Source of the DNA: Bacteroidaceae bacterium
GTDB taxonomy: Bacteria > Bacteroidota > Bacteroidia > Bacteroidales > Bacteroidaceae
Direction of reading: 5' to 3'
NCBI GenBank assembly: GCA_017464815.1
Contig: JAFTYI010000047.1
Coordinates: 1 to 46,901, forward strand
DNA length: 46,901 bases
Made by a program: the position numbers and the translations under genes. How positions within the stretch are numbered: the stretch's first letter is position 1; the number at the start of each line of letters is the position of its first letter. Of the stretch, positions 36,693-46,738 are shown piece by piece. Below the pieces are notes generated by a model. The model searched no databases, was not told where the DNA came from, and worked only from the letters and a program-made list of their open reading frames with translations.

Positions 36693-37418
36693 TTAGCGAT
36701 TGTTTTTCTTTCTCTTGAAGTTCTTACCGCCATTTCCGCCGTTGCCACGACCATTGTCCTTTGTCTGAGTGAAGTTGGGTGCCAAGTCCTTCTTACCAAA
36801 GACTTCACCACGGCAAATCCACACCTTGATACCCAGCAAACCAACCTTGGTCAAAGCTTCTGCGTGACAGTAGTCAATATCAGCTCTGAAAGTGTGCAAC
36901 GGTGTACGTCCTTCCTTATACATTTCAGAACGAGCCATTTCTGCACCATTCAAACGACCAGAGATCTGAATCTTGATACCTTCAGCACCCATACGCATCG
37001 TGTTGGCGATAGCCATCTTGATAGCACGACGATATGCAATCTTGCCCTCTACCTGGCGAGCGATATTGTTGGCAACGATTACAGCATCGAGTTCAGGGCG
37101 CTTCACTTCAAAGATATTGATTTGAATGTCCTTATCGGTGATCTTCTTCAACTCCTCTTTCAACTTGTCAACTTCCTGACCACCCTTACCAATGATAATA
37201 CCCGGACGAGCAGTGCAAACTGTGATTGTCACGAGTTTCAGTGTACGTTCGATAACAATTCTTGAAACACTGGCCTTGGCCAAACGTGCGTTCAAGTATT
37301 TGCGGATTTTGCTGTCTTCCAAGAGAGCATCTCCAAAATTCTTACCACCGTACCAATTAGAATCCCATCCTCTGACGATACCCAGACGGTTACTTATCGG
37401 ATTAACTTTTTGTCCCAT
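36693..37418 (-). CDS. rpsC: 30S ribosomal protein S3
   Basis: 241 aa. KH domain at about 40-110 with the [17 protein letters not shown] loop; C-terminal S3 domain with [12 protein letters not shown]; Gly/Asn/Lys-rich tail ([16 protein letters not shown]). Lines the mRNA entry channel. Confidence 0.98.
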   Translation of the reverse strand: MGQKVNPISNRLGIVRGWDSNWYGGKNFGDALLEDSKIRKYLNARLAKASVSRIVIERTLKLVTITVCTARPGIIIGKGGQEVDKLKEELKKITDKDIQINIFEVKRPELDAVIVANNIARQVEGKIAYRRAIKMAIANTMRMGAEGIKIQISGRLNGAEMARSEMYKEGRTPLHTFRADIDYCHAEALTKVGLLGIKVWICRGEVFGKKDLAPNFTQTKDNGRGNGGNGGKNFKRKKNNR

Positions 37419-37426
37419 TACTACTC

Positions 37427-37837
37427 TTAATTTTGATTATCATTAGTATTCTTAGAACCAACGAACAAAGTCACATGATTTGAGCGTTTGCGAATTCTGT
37501 AACCTCTACCCTGAGGTGCAGGTCTCATTCTCTTGAGAGTAGCACCGCAATCAACAAACACTTCTGTTACATAGAGTTCGCCGCTTTCAGCCTTACGTTC
37601 ATTCTTCTGTTCCCAGTTAGCAATAGCAGAGCGCAACAGCTTCTCAACTCTTGCAGAAGCCTCCTTAGAAGAGAACTTCAATACGCCCAGCGCTCTGTTT
37701 ACCTCCATACCGCGGATCATATCAACCACCAGACGCATCTTTCGCGGAGAAGTCGGGACATTGCGCAATTTTGCGAAATACACAGTCTTCAATGCCTCTT
37801 TGCGGGCATTAGCTGCGATAGCTTTTCTTTTTCCCAT
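37427..37837 (-). CDS. rplV: 50S ribosomal protein L22
   Basis: 136 aa. The loop and tail lining the exit tunnel are seen as [20 protein letters not shown] followed by [12 protein letters not shown]. Standard length for Bacteroidetes. Confidence 0.97.
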   Translation of the reverse strand: MGKRKAIAANARKEALKTVYFAKLRNVPTSPRKMRLVVDMIRGMEVNRALGVLKFSSKEASARVEKLLRSAIANWEQKNERKAESGELYVTEVFVDCGATLKRMRPAPQGRGYRIRKRSNHVTLFVGSKNTNDNQN

Positions 37838-37869
37838 ATATTATTACTTTTTTATTCTATGCGACCTGC

Positions 37870-38139
37870 TTATTTTTTCTTGTTACCAGCATGACCACGG
37901 AATGTACGAGTGGGAGCAAATTCGCCCAACTTGTGACCTACCATGTTTTCTGTAACATAAACAGGAATAAATTTATTTCCGTTATGAACTGCAATTGTAT
38001 GTCCCACGAAGTCCGGAGAGATCATTGAAGCTCTGGCCCAAGTCTTGACAACAGTCTTCTTGCCGCTTTCATTCATAGCGAGCACCTTATTCTCAAGCTT
38101 TACGTTAATGTACGGACCCTTTTTTAAAGAACGACTCAT
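37870..38139 (-). CDS. rpsS: 30S ribosomal protein S19
   Basis: 89 aa. [19 protein letters not shown] start and [20 protein letters not shown] end. Forms the 30S head with S13. Confidence 0.98.
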   Translation of the reverse strand: MSRSLKKGPYINVKLENKVLAMNESGKKTVVKTWARASMISPDFVGHTIAVHNGNKFIPVYVTENMVGHKLGEFAPTRTFRGHAGNKKK

Positions 38140-38160
38140 AATTTACTCAATTAACCGTTA

Positions 38161-38985
38161 TTACTTATTACATCTCTCGATAATATACTTATTAGACTGC
38201 TTCTTAGGACGTCTTGTCTTCAAGCCCTTAGCATACAAGCCCTTGCGTGAACGGGGATGACCTCCTGACTGGCGACCTTCACCACCACCCATCGGGTGAT
38301 CCACGGGGTTCATAACAACACCACGGTTGTGAGGACGACGACCCAACCAGCGAGAACGTCCGGCCTTACCAGAGCTTTCCAATGCGTGGTCAGAGTTACC
38401 TACACTACCGATAGTAGCCTTGCAAGCGCTAAGAATCTGTCTAACCTCACCTGAAGGCAACTTAATCACACAGTAAGCACCTTCGCGAGAAGTCAATTGA
38501 GCAAAATTACCTGCTGATCTAACCAAGGCTGCACCTTGTCCGGGACGGAGCTCGATGTTGTGAATCACCGTACCCACGGGGATGTTCTGCAGGGGAAGTG
38601 CGTTACCAATCTCAGGCGCCGCATCCGGTCCAGACATCAAAGTGCTGCCAACTTGCAATCCATTAGGCGCAATAATATATCTTTTTTCTCCATCAGCGTA
38701 GTACAACAGCGCGATACGAGCCGAACGGTTCGGATCGTACTCGATTGTCTTAACCACTGCTGGAACACCGTCTTTATTTCTCTTGAAATCGATCAAACGG
38801 AACTTTCTCTTATGGCCACCACCAATGTAGCGCATAGTCATCTTACCTACATTGTTACGGCCACCCGTTGACTTTTTACCGTATACAAGAGACTTTTCTG
38901 GTACCGATGCAGTAATCTCCTCAAAAGTACCAATAATCTTGTGTCTTTGCCCCGGTGTTGTGGGCTTAAATTTACGTACTGCCAT
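38161..38985 (-). CDS. rplB: 50S ribosomal protein L2
   Basis: 274 aa. [17 protein letters not shown] start, [17 protein letters not shown] block, and [20 protein letters not shown] with the conserved His important for peptidyl transfer. 7 bases after rplW. Confidence 0.98.
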   Translation of the reverse strand: MAVRKFKPTTPGQRHKIIGTFEEITASVPEKSLVYGKKSTGGRNNVGKMTMRYIGGGHKRKFRLIDFKRNKDGVPAVVKTIEYDPNRSARIALLYYADGEKRYIIAPNGLQVGSTLMSGPDAAPEIGNALPLQNIPVGTVIHNIELRPGQGAALVRSAGNFAQLTSREGAYCVIKLPSGEVRQILSACKATIGSVGNSDHALESSGKAGRSRWLGRRPHNRGVVMNPVDHPMGGGEGRQSGGHPRSRKGLYAKGLKTRRPKKQSNKYIIERCNK

Positions 38986-38992
38986 CTTTTAT

Positions 38993-39283
38993 TTAAATAT
39001 TGCTATAGAAATCAATAGTATCGCCTTCCTTCACGGTCACGATTGCCTTCTTGAAAGCGTTAGTGCGACCCTTAATCAGTCCGGCCTTCGTGTAGCGGCT
39101 CTTGTTCTTACCATCATAACGCATGGTATTCACGTCAACTACTGTAACATTATACAAAGCTTCAACTTCAGCCTTAATCTGGAGCTTGTTAGCTTCAGGA
39201 CGCACGATGAATCCGAAACGATTGCTCTTTTCGGAAATTGCGTTCATTTTCTCTGTAATCAATGGTTTTACAATGTATGCCAT
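38993..39283 (-). CDS. rplW: 50S ribosomal protein L23
   Basis: 96 aa. VKPLITEKMNAISEK start and VRPEANKLQIKAEVE core. Docking site for trigger factor and SRP at the exit tunnel. Confidence 0.97.
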   Translation of the reverse strand: MAYIVKPLITEKMNAISEKSNRFGFIVRPEANKLQIKAEVEALYNVTVVDVNTMRYDGKNKSRYTKAGLIKGRTNAFKKAIVTVKEGDTIDFYSNI

Positions 39284-39286
39284 CTT

Positions 39287-39925
39287 TTAAGCCTCCTTCT
39301 TTGTTAAAATGTTATCGATAACTTTCAACGAGCTTTCAGTCACAACAAGAACGCCTGCGTCCAATACTGAGTAAGTATTCAACGAAGCCGCCAATGCAAC
39401 ATTTGCACGTTCCACATTACGAGCTGACAAATATACGTTTTTATTTGCTTCTGGCAAAACAACGAGCACTTTCTTGTCTGAAACTTTAAGATTTTTAGCT
39501 AAATTTATGAAATCTTTAGTTTTCGGAGCCTCAAATGTGAAATCTTCAACCACAACAATGGCATTCTCCTGAGCCTTGTAAGACAGGGCTGAACGACGGG
39601 CCAAAGCCTTCACTTTCTTGTTCAACTTGAAACCATAGTCACGGGGTTGGGGACCGAACACGCGGGCACCACCTACCAATACCGGTGAGTTGATGTCACC
39701 ACGACGTGCACCGCCGCCACCTTTCTGACGACCCAACTTACGGGTTGAACCGCTGATTTCGCTTCTCTCTTTTGACTTGTGAGTACCCTGACGCTGGTTG
39801 GCCATAAATTGCTTTACGTCCAAGTAGATAGCGTGGTCGTTAGGCTCAATGCCGAAGATAGATTCGTTCAACGTAATCTTTCTTCCGGTGTCTTCACCTT
39901 TAATATTTAATACGTTAACTTCCAT
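39287..39925 (-). CDS. rplD: 50S ribosomal protein L4
   Basis: 212 aa. The tunnel loop reads [20 protein letters not shown] then [21 protein letters not shown]4 represses the S10 operon in E. coli. Start codon shares one base with the rplC stop, so the two are probably coupled. Confidence 0.98.
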   Translation of the reverse strand: MEVNVLNIKGEDTGRKITLNESIFGIEPNDHAIYLDVKQFMANQRQGTHKSKERSEISGSTRKLGRQKGGGGARRGDINSPVLVGGARVFGPQPRDYGFKLNKKVKALARRSALSYKAQENAIVVVEDFTFEAPKTKDFINLAKNLKVSDKKVLVVLPEANKNVYLSARNVERANVALAASLNTYSVLDAGVLVVTESSLKVIDNILTKKEA

Positions 39926-40542
39926 TATTTCTCAATTATTACGATTGAACCTTTGCAACCCGGAACAGAACCCTTAATCATGAGGATGTTGTGCTCGGGA
40001 ATTACTTTTAATACTTGCAAGTTGTGTGTAGTCACACGGTCACCGCCCATTTGGCCGCCCATGCGCATACCCTTGAACACCTTTGCGGGGTAAGAACATG
40101 CACCGATTGAACCCGGCTTACGAGCACGGTTGTGCTGACCGTGAGTAGTCTGGCCCACACCACCGAAACCATGTCTCTTTACTACACCCTGGAAGCCTTT
40201 ACCCTTAGAGGTACCAATCACGTCCACGAAAGCTGAATCATTGAACAGCTCTACAGTGAGGGTATCACCCAAGTTTAACTCACCTTCAAAATCCTTGAAC
40301 TCGGCCAAGTGTCTCTTCGGAGTTACGCCAGCCTTCTTGAAGTGTCCCATCATAGGCTTGGTTGTATTCTTCTCCTTAGCCTCCTGGAAACCGAGCTGAA
40401 CGGCAGCATAGCCATCCTTCTCTACACTTTTAATCTGAGTAACTACACAAGGACCTACTTCGATAACAGTGCATGGAACATTCTTACCATCGGCACTGAA
40501 AACGGATGTCATTCCGATTTTTTTTCCTAATAATCCTGGCAT
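39925..40542 (-). CDS. rplC: 50S ribosomal protein L3
   Basis: 205 aa. [20 protein letters not shown] start; [19 protein letters not shown] and [17 protein letters not shown] blocks. Early-assembly protein near the peptidyl-transferase centre. Confidence 0.98.
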   Translation of the reverse strand: MPGLLGKKIGMTSVFSADGKNVPCTVIEVGPCVVTQIKSVEKDGYAAVQLGFQEAKEKNTTKPMMGHFKKAGVTPKRHLAEFKDFEGELNLGDTLTVELFNDSAFVDVIGTSKGKGFQGVVKRHGFGGVGQTTHGQHNRARKPGSIGACSYPAKVFKGMRMGGQMGGDRVTTHNLQVLKVIPEHNILMIKGSVPGCKGSIVIIEK

Positions 40543-40570
40543 TTCAGTTAATTTTTAAATAATTCGATTC

Positions 40571-40876
40571 TTAAACTTTAATTTCTACTTCTACACCGCT
40601 CGGCAACTCCAGCTTCATCAAGGCATCAACTGTCTTGGCTGTTGAGCTGTAAATATCAATCAATCTCTTGTAAGAAGAAAGCTCGAACTGCTCGCGAGAC
40701 TTCTTGTTTACGAAGGTTGAACGGTTCACAGTAAAGATACGCTTGTGAGTGGGAAGAGGAATAGGACCGCTTACGATAGCACCCGTAGCCTTCACTGTCT
40801 TTACAATCTTCTCAGCAGACTTGTCCACCAAGTTGTGATCGTAGGATTTCAGTTTAATTCTAATTTTTTGACTCAT
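40571..40876 (-). CDS. rpsJ: 30S ribosomal protein S10
   Basis: 101 aa. [20 protein letters not shown] start and [17 protein letters not shown] loop. Also the NusE transcription antitermination factor in well-studied bacteria. Preceded by a strong hairpin at 40909-40957. Confidence 0.98.
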   Translation of the reverse strand: MSQKIRIKLKSYDHNLVDKSAEKIVKTVKATGAIVSGPIPLPTHKRIFTVNRSTFVNKKSREQFELSSYKRLIDIYSSTAKTVDALMKLELPSGVEVEIKV

Positions 40877-40908
40877 TACTTTTTGTTTGTTTATTGTGAA
40901 TGAAAAGA

Positions 40909-40957
40909 GGAAGAGGGGAACAGGTTAAGAGTCATTCGCTAACCTGCCCCGTCTTCC
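40909..40957 (-). promoter_or_regulatory. Hairpin in the fusA-rpsJ gap
   Basis: Arms 40909-40929 and 40939-40957 pair as GGAAGA, GGGG and CAGGTTA blocks with a small bulge. On the minus strand it ends in a CTCTTTTC tract, so partial termination, attenuation or mRNA processing between the str and S10 segments is possible. On the plus strand the stem is followed by a long T tract (GGTTTTGTTTTTT), although no + gene ends here. Confidence 0.6.
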
Positions 40958-40968
40958 GGTTTTGTTTT

Positions 40969-43089
40969 TTACTTGATCAAGTCTACACGACCCTTGCACT
41001 CTTCGAGCACAGCCTTGGCGATTGAGTTAGACACCTGAGCGTGGTGATCGTAAGTCATTGAAGAGGTTGCACGACCTGAAGTGATGGTACGCAATGCGGT
41101 CACGTAACCGAACATCTCTGCCAGAGGCACAGTAGCCTTCACGATGCGGGCACCTGAGCGGCTTGACTCCATACCTTCAACCTGGCCACGACGCTTGTTC
41201 AAGTCACCGATCACGTCACCCATGTTCTCCTCGGGAGTAACAACTTCCAGCTTCATCATAGGCTCGCACAATGCAGGACCTGCCTGAGCACAAGCGTTCT
41301 TGTAAGCCTGGATGGCGCAGATTTCGAATGACAACTGGTCAGAGTCCACGGGGTGGAACGAACCGTCGAGCAAAGTCACCTTCAGTGAATCCAAGGGGAA
41401 GCCGGCGAGGATACCATTCTTCATGGCTGACTGGAAGCCCTTCTGTACAGCAGGGATGAATTCCTTAGGAATGTTACCACCAGTCACCTCGTTCACAAAC
41501 TGCAGACCACCTTCCTTGAAGTCCTCATCTACGGGACCTACGTTCACGATGATGTCGGCAAACTTACCACGACCACCCGACTGCTTCTTGTAAACCTCGC
41601 GGAGGTTGACAGTCTTGGTGATAGCCTCCTTGTAGTTAACCTGAGGCTTACCTTGGTTACATTCAACCTTGAACTCGCGCTTCAGACGGTCGATGATGAT
41701 ATCCAAGTGAAGCTCACCCATACCCGAGATTACGGTCTGACCGCTCTGCTCGTCAGTCTTCACTGTAAATGTGGGGTCTTCCTCAGCCAACTTGGCCAAG
41801 CCATTGGCAAGTTTCTCCATATCCTTCTGTGTCTTGGGCTCAACGGCGATACCGATAACGGGATCGGGGAAGTCCATAGACTCGAGGATGATAGGAGCAG
41901 TCTCGTCACAGAGAGTATCACCTGTGCGGATATCCTTGAAACCTACACCGGCACCGATATCACCAGCAGCGATAACCTCTACGGGATTCTGGTGGTTAGA
42001 GTGCATCTGGAACAAGCGAGACACGCGCTCCTTCTTACCCGAACGGGTGTTGTAGATGTATGAACCGGCCTCAACCTTACCTGAGTACACACGGAAGAAT
42101 GTCAGACGACCTACATAGGGGTCAGTGGCAATCTTGAATGCAAGAGCTGAAGTCTTCTCATCTTCGCTGGGCATACGTTTGTCAACTTCACCAGTCTCGG
42201 GGTTTGTACCTTCGATAGCGGGAGTATCCAGCGGAGAGGGCAAGAAAGCACATACGTAGTCGAGCAACGTCTGCACACCCTTGTTCTTGAATGAAGAACC
42301 GCACAACATGGGCACGATGTCCATCTTCAAGGTAGCGGCACGGAGGGCACGCATAACCTCCTCGTTGGTGATGGTTGAAGGATCGTCGAAGAACTTCTCC
42401 ATCAACTCATCGTCGTACTCGGCCACCTTCTCGAGCATCTTCTCTCTCCATTCGTTAGCCTCGTCCACCAAGTTAGCGGGGATGTCCTCTACGTCGTAGT
42501 CAGCACCCATGGTCTCGTCGTGCCACAGGATAGCCTTCATCTTGATGAGGTCAACGATACCCTTGAAGTTCTCCTCAGCACCGATGGGGATACATACGGG
42601 GCAGGGATTGGCACCGAGAACCTCCTTCATCTGGCGAACTACTTCGTAGAAGTCAGCACCAGAGCGGTCCATCTTGTTTACATAACCGATACGGGGTACA
42701 TTGTACTTGTCAGCCTGACGCCATACAGTCTCTGACTGGGGCTCAACACCACCTACAGCACAATAGGTAGCCACAGCACCGTCCAACACACGGAGTGAAC
42801 GCTCCACCTCAGCGGTAAAGTCCACGTGTCCCGGAGTGTCAATCAAGTTGATCTTGTATGTCTTGTTGCCATAGTTCCAGCGAGTGGTAGTAGCAGCAGA
42901 GGTAATAGTGATACCACGCTCCTGCTCCTGAGCCATCCAGTCCATGGTGGCAGTACCATCGTGAGTTTCACCAATCTTGTGAGTCAGACCTGTGTAGAAC
43001 AGAATACGCTCTGAAGTGGTTGTCTTACCGGCATCGATGTGAGCCATGATACCGATGTTACGGGTCAAAAGTAAGTCTTGCTTTGCCAT
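40969..43089 (-). CDS. fusA: Elongation factor G
   Basis: 706 aa ribosomal translocase GTPase. G1 AHIDAGKTT (16-24), switch [17 protein letters not shown]3 DTPGHVDF, G4 NKMDRSGAD; domains II-V follow, with [18 protein letters not shown] in domain III and [12 protein letters not shown] in domain V. All key residues look intact, so it is the main EF-G and not a degenerate paralogue. Follows rpsG as in str operons; tuf is not adjacent. Confidence 0.98.
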   Translation of the reverse strand: MAKQDLLLTRNIGIMAHIDAGKTTTSERILFYTGLTHKIGETHDGTATMDWMAQEQERGITITSAATTTRWNYGNKTYKINLIDTPGHVDFTAEVERSLRVLDGAVATYCAVGGVEPQSETVWRQADKYNVPRIGYVNKMDRSGADFYEVVRQMKEVLGANPCPVCIPIGAEENFKGIVDLIKMKAILWHDETMGADYDVEDIPANLVDEANEWREKMLEKVAEYDDELMEKFFDDPSTITNEEVMRALRAATLKMDIVPMLCGSSFKNKGVQTLLDYVCAFLPSPLDTPAIEGTNPETGEVDKRMPSEDEKTSALAFKIATDPYVGRLTFFRVYSGKVEAGSYIYNTRSGKKERVSRLFQMHSNHQNPVEVIAAGDIGAGVGFKDIRTGDTLCDETAPIILESMDFPDPVIGIAVEPKTQKDMEKLANGLAKLAEEDPTFTVKTDEQSGQTVISGMGELHLDIIIDRLKREFKVECNQGKPQVNYKEAITKTVNLREVYKKQSGGRGKFADIIVNVGPVDEDFKEGGLQFVNEVTGGNIPKEFIPAVQKGFQSAMKNGILAGFPLDSLKVTLLDGSFHPVDSDQLSFEICAIQAYKNACAQAGPALCEPMMKLEVVTPEENMGDVIGDLNKRRGQVEGMESSRSGARIVKATVPLAEMFGYVTALRTITSGRATSSMTYDHHAQVSNSIAKAVLEECKGRVDLIK

Positions 43090-43117
43090 TTTCTAATTCC
43101 GTATTATTATTTGATGA

Positions 43118-43594
43118 TTAGAATCTGAAGTGAGCAAATGCACGGTTAGCCTCAGCCATACGGTGCATATCTTCCTTACGCTTGAAAGCACCACCCTGCT
43201 CGTTGAAAGCATCGATAATCTCAGCAGCCAACTTGTCAGCCATTGACTTGCCACCACGCTTACGGGCGAAGAGAATCATATTCTTCATTGAGATAGATTC
43301 CTTACGGTCAGGACGGATTTCAGTAGGCACCTGGAAAGTGGCACCACCGATACGACGAGACTTCACCTCCACCTGGGGAGTGATGTTGTCAAGAGCCTTC
43401 TTCCAGATTTCCAAAGAAGTCTTTTCCTCGTTGGGAAGTTTGGTTTTTACTACTTCAAGAGCGGCATAGAAGATTTCATATGAAGTATTCTTCTTACCGT
43501 CGAACATCAAGTGGTTCACGAACTTAGAAACTTTCTGATCGCCAAACACGGGATCGGGAAGAACCACACGCTTTTTTGGTTTTGCTTTTCTCAT
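43118..43594 (-). CDS. rpsG: 30S ribosomal protein S7
   Basis: 158 aa from the ATG at 43594 ([19 protein letters not shown]). The reading frame is open 17 codons further upstream, but that extension is not S7-like. [18 protein letters not shown] and the C-terminal [13 protein letters not shown] are diagnostic. Initiates 30S head assembly and, in E. coli, represses the str operon by binding the rpsL-rpsG gap. Confidence 0.97.
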   Translation of the reverse strand: MRKAKPKKRVVLPDPVFGDQKVSKFVNHLMFDGKKNTSYEIFYAALEVVKTKLPNEEKTSLEIWKKALDNITPQVEVKSRRIGGATFQVPTEIRPDRKESISMKNMILFARKRGGKSMADKLAAEIIDAFNEQGGAFKRKEDMHRMAEANRAFAHFRF

Positions 43595-43745
43595 TAGTTT
43601 GAAAAATAATGTTTTGTTTGGGGCTGCATTTCTTGTCTTCTTCAACGCTTCCTCTGAAGCATTTACTCAACCTTTATAGCTAATTCCAACAAACCAAAAC
43701 GAAAATTAATACTGTTTGTTTCTTGTTTGATTAAGAAGGGGTTAC
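43595..43745 (-). promoter_or_regulatory. 151-base rpsL-rpsG gap
   Basis: There is no separate gene. On the minus strand a small hairpin GCTTC-agag-GAAGC lies about 55 bases before the rpsG start. In E. coli this gap carries the S7 operator; a similar role here is an inference from position only. Confidence 0.35.
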
Positions 43746-44156
43746 TTATTTCTTCTTACCTTTTACGGGAGCAGCTGCCTGACCCGGTTTGGGGCGCTTG
43801 GCACCGTACTTGGAACGACGTTGTGTACGACCTGCAACACCGGCAGTATCCAATGTACCGCGAACGATGTGGTAACGTACACCCGGAAGGTCTTTCACAC
43901 GACCACCACGAACCAGCACGATTGAGTGCTCCTGCAAGTTGTGGCCTTCACCCGGAATGTAAGAGTTAACCTCTTTCTGATTTGTCAAGCGCACACGCGC
44001 TACTTTACGCATTGCGGAATTCGGTTTCTTGGGAGTTGTAGTGTAAACTCTCACGCATACGCCACGACGCTGAGGACATGAGTCCAAGGCGGGAGACTTA
44101 CTCTTCTCAACCAATACCTGTCTTCCTTTTCTAACTAACTGTTGAATAGTAGGCAT
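43746..44156 (-). CDS. rpsL: 30S ribosomal protein S12
   Basis: 136 aa decoding-centre protein. [20 protein letters not shown] with Lys43/Lys44 and [11 protein letters not shown] are intact, i.e. the streptomycin-sensitive type at the classical lysine. C-terminal basic tail ([17 protein letters not shown]). First gene of the ribosomal operon in this window. Confidence 0.98.
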   Translation of the reverse strand: MPTIQQLVRKGRQVLVEKSKSPALDSCPQRRGVCVRVYTTTPKKPNSAMRKVARVRLTNQKEVNSYIPGEGHNLQEHSIVLVRGGRVKDLPGVRYHIVRGTLDTAGVAGRTQRRSKYGAKRPKPGQAAAPVKGKKK

Positions 44157-44235
44157 TTTGTTTTGTTTTTAATTATTATATATATTTTGTTACTAATTTT
44201 CGATTCATCGGTGCATACCTGCACTTTTCGGGCTG

Positions 44236-44243
44236 CAAAGTTA
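44236..44243 (-). promoter_or_regulatory. -7 element of the ribosomal operon promoter
   Basis: TAACTTTG on the minus strand, 80 bases upstream of rpsL. No standard -33 TTTG at 19-20 bases is visible. The rest of the 396-base stretch 44157-44552 is A/T-rich and holds no convincing gene. Confidence 0.55.
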
Positions 44244-44552
44244 CAAATAAGTTTTCAAACGGCAACACTTTACATCTATTTTAATGCTCCATTTTAAGAC
44301 GAATGTCACTTTTTTAATCTTTTTTAAGATGGATTAACAGATTGGCGAGCAAAAATGCAACCATGAAGCGCCACTTCCACCCATCGGCCACACCACTTTT
44401 GCACGGAATCCATCAACACATGACCACCTCCATCACCCGCCACACACCCACATCTCGTCCTCACACTCCCGGTATTCATCACACGCATATATAATATATT
44501 AATGTACGCGCGAACAGTTGAAAAGTACAAAGATGCATCATAATTAACTTTT

Positions 44553-46439
44553 TTATAGGCCACCCTGCCCAATGTCACCTCTTATCGTTTCCACCAGCAG
44601 TTGGCACTCCCTGTAGTAGTCTTTCACCGTATACGGAGAGAGGCACACGGCATCGGCCATCATGTCGATGTCGTCCAGCCCCAGGGCTATCATGCAACAC
44701 AATGTCCGCTTTTTCTTGTCCAGTTCACATTGTTCCAGCTGGACATACAGGGCAGGATTCTCCTGTTCCAGCAGTTGCATCATCAGGTAATGGTGTTCCT
44801 CCCGTCCGATGTCATACCTTACGTCCACCTTCTGTTTCAGCCTCAATCCCAATAGCATATCCACAGCCCTTTTGCATTCTCCACTCGCCACAAAGTGTTC
44901 TATCCGTCTGTCTATTTCATGCTGACGCTCTGCTTCGTTCAATTGGCCGACTCGCTTCTCCAGTTCCTGTTCCAAATGATGCTGTGTCCGTTTTAATTCA
45001 TTCTCCATCCGTTGGGTTTCACGGTCGGCTTTCTTCAGGTCACGAATCTCCTTTTTCAATTCCTTCACATTGTTTTTCAGCTCCTCTATCTCCCTTCGGT
45101 GCTTTTCCAATATGGTTTGGTGTTCCTTTTTCATGCGGTTCATGGCATCCACGTGGTTAGTCAATGCCCCCTTCAGTCGTCCAAGTTCGGCCGAGGTCTT
45201 GCCATACTTGTTGCCTACGCTCTCCAATTCACCCTCTTTCGCTGCCAGTTCCTGCTCCTTTTCCTGCTGCTCACGGCGGTGTCGGCATCGTATGGTGCGG
45301 TATACGCCCCACCACAGTGCCGTTATGGCAAGCAGCCCCACCACCAGCCACATTCGCCATCCCGTCAAAGCGCGGTTCTCTTTGGCCAACTGCACCACCT
45401 TCATTTTATGGGGAATGGTGGCCACCTCGACAGACCGTCGCCGCAGGTTGATGTCACTATTGTATTGCCGGTACAGGTTATGGCAGTGTAAAGCCGAATC
45501 CATCCTCCCCATATCCTTATATATTTTATACAGGCGCAAGTATCCACCACACGCCGTCAGGCTGTCGGCACTCTCTATCACCCGCCTGCCATAGGTCAAG
45601 GCCGTTTTAAGTTCCCGCTTTTCGTAATAGAGCGTGGTCAAGGCCGCATACAATGTATGAAAGTAATTGGAATCGGTCATATTTTCCACACATTCCAACA
45701 ACAGACATTCAGCCTCGGAATAATTCTCATTTCCCATTAAAAATGTGGCATAGCTTTGCAACAGCAAATAGTGATTCCTCTTTTTTCCATCACTCAACTT
45801 TCCTTCATACGACAAACCACGTTCGTAATATGCTTTAGCACTATCGGGCATATCAAGCATTTTATACATACGCGCGATTTGCCCACAAGTCGACACCACA
45901 TAATGCAATGAATCACCCAACAACTTATATTGATACGATTTTTTATAATAATTCAAAGCTTCTTCATACATTTCCTGATTCATCAACAATGAGCCATAAT
46001 GAGAGTATAGCAACGCTTTATACTGATAATCCTCCACCCCTTCAAAAACTTCCTCACTACGGACAAACGCCTCCACAGCCTCCTCCACCTGATGGTTCTG
46101 TTTATGTACCAGCCCCTTATATAACAGGGACAGAGCCAACCGATGGCGGTCGTGACTATCCGCATAGTATGCCACCGCAACATTGATGAGCGAATCATCC
46201 TCTAAAGGGATGCGGCACTTATGCATGGCCTGCGTCCGCAGCAAGGCATAGCGTGCACGCTGTTCGTCGCTACACGCGCCTGCCCCTTCTATATATTGCA
46301 AGCATCGACGAGCACTATCAGCATTCACCTCCATACACGCCTCCGCGCGGCTGAGCCATTGCTCCACAGGACTCTCCTTACAGGATAGCACCATCAGTAA
46401 AGCAACCATCAGCACCACTTTTTTCATCATTTCTTTCAT
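44553..46439 (-). CDS. TPR / transmembrane / coiled-coil protein with C-terminal HTH-like region
   Basis: 628 aa. A lipoprotein-like signal (MVLSC, Cys20) or first anchor precedes TPR repeats at about 60-325 (YKGLVHKQNHQVEEAVEAF, EEALNYYKKSYQYKLLGDSL). A transmembrane helix at about 361-381 (WLVVGLLAITALWWGVY) is followed by a long charged coiled coil (about 385-535). The C-terminus (about 575-618) reads KKKRTLCCMIALGLDDIDMM then SPYTVKDYYRE, the spacing of the LuxR-like HTH seen at the end of many Bacteroidales TPR regulators. So it is probably a membrane-tethered transcription regulator or scaffold. The DNA-binding call is moderate: the recognition helix is not basic. It lies upstream of rpsL in the same direction, with a separate rpsL promoter between. 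Confidence 0.75.
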   Translation of the reverse strand: MKEMMKKVVLMVALLMVLSCKESPVEQWLSRAEACMEVNADSARRCLQYIEGAGACSDEQRARYALLRTQAMHKCRIPLEDDSLINVAVAYYADSHDRHRLALSLLYKGLVHKQNHQVEEAVEAFVRSEEVFEGVEDYQYKALLYSHYGSLLMNQEMYEEALNYYKKSYQYKLLGDSLHYVVSTCGQIARMYKMLDMPDSAKAYYERGLSYEGKLSDGKKRNHYLLLQSYATFLMGNENYSEAECLLLECVENMTDSNYFHTLYAALTTLYYEKRELKTALTYGRRVIESADSLTACGGYLRLYKIYKDMGRMDSALHCHNLYRQYNSDINLRRRSVEVATIPHKMKVVQLAKENRALTGWRMWLVVGLLAITALWWGVYRTIRCRHRREQQEKEQELAAKEGELESVGNKYGKTSAELGRLKGALTNHVDAMNRMKKEHQTILEKHRREIEELKNNVKELKKEIRDLKKADRETQRMENELKRTQHHLEQELEKRVGQLNEAERQHEIDRRIEHFVASGECKRAVDMLLGLRLKQKVDVRYDIGREEHHYLMMQLLEQENPALYVQLEQCELDKKKRTLCCMIALGLDDIDMMADAVCLSPYTVKDYYRECQLLVETIRGDIGQGGL

Positions 46440-46635
46440 ATCGTTCCAGCATTTTTACTGCTACAAAGTAACGCATATTTCTTGAATTACCCAAATTAAC
46501 CTTTGCAAAAGCACCCTGCAAAACCCCTAACAACAAAAAAAATGCGCCAAAAAGGCCTTCAAACATGCAGTTTACTTTCAAGATTACAAAATGCATCACA
46601 CCAAACTACCTCTGTGATTTTCAAGCACTTGCAAG

Positions 46636-46653
46636 CCCCCCCCCCCCCCCCCC
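46636..46653. repeat. 18-base poly-C tract
   Basis: An uninterrupted run of 18 C in otherwise A/T-rich DNA, 197 bases upstream of the TPR gene start and about 50 bases upstream of a rightward promoter. Such runs change length by strand slippage. It lies in a short + ORF (ATG at 46565) that would change frame with tract length, but that ORF is not convincing. Confidence 0.9.
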
Positions 46654-46701
46654 GAGGGCACATTTGACAGGTTCATTCCCTCCCTTACCAGTCAAAAACT
46701 A

Positions 46702-46732
46702 TTGACCACTTCAAAATAGTGACGTACCTTTG
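46702..46732 (+). promoter_or_regulatory. Strong Bacteroidetes-type promoter at the right edge
   Basis: TTG (46702-46704) and TACCTTTG (46725-46732) are spaced by exactly 20 bases, the best -33/-7 match in the window on this strand. Transcription would start near 46739. Confidence 0.75.
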
Positions 46733-46738
46733 CATCAA

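Noticed and set aside
44324-44578. 84-aa minus-strand ORF between the TPR gene and rpsL
   Set aside because: It overlaps the end of the TPR gene, has no family resemblance and lies in A/T-rich leader DNA.
46565-46700. Short + ORF running through the poly-C tract
   Set aside because: No ribosome-binding site or family is seen and the proline run is only the homopolymer. Kept only as a note for phase variation.
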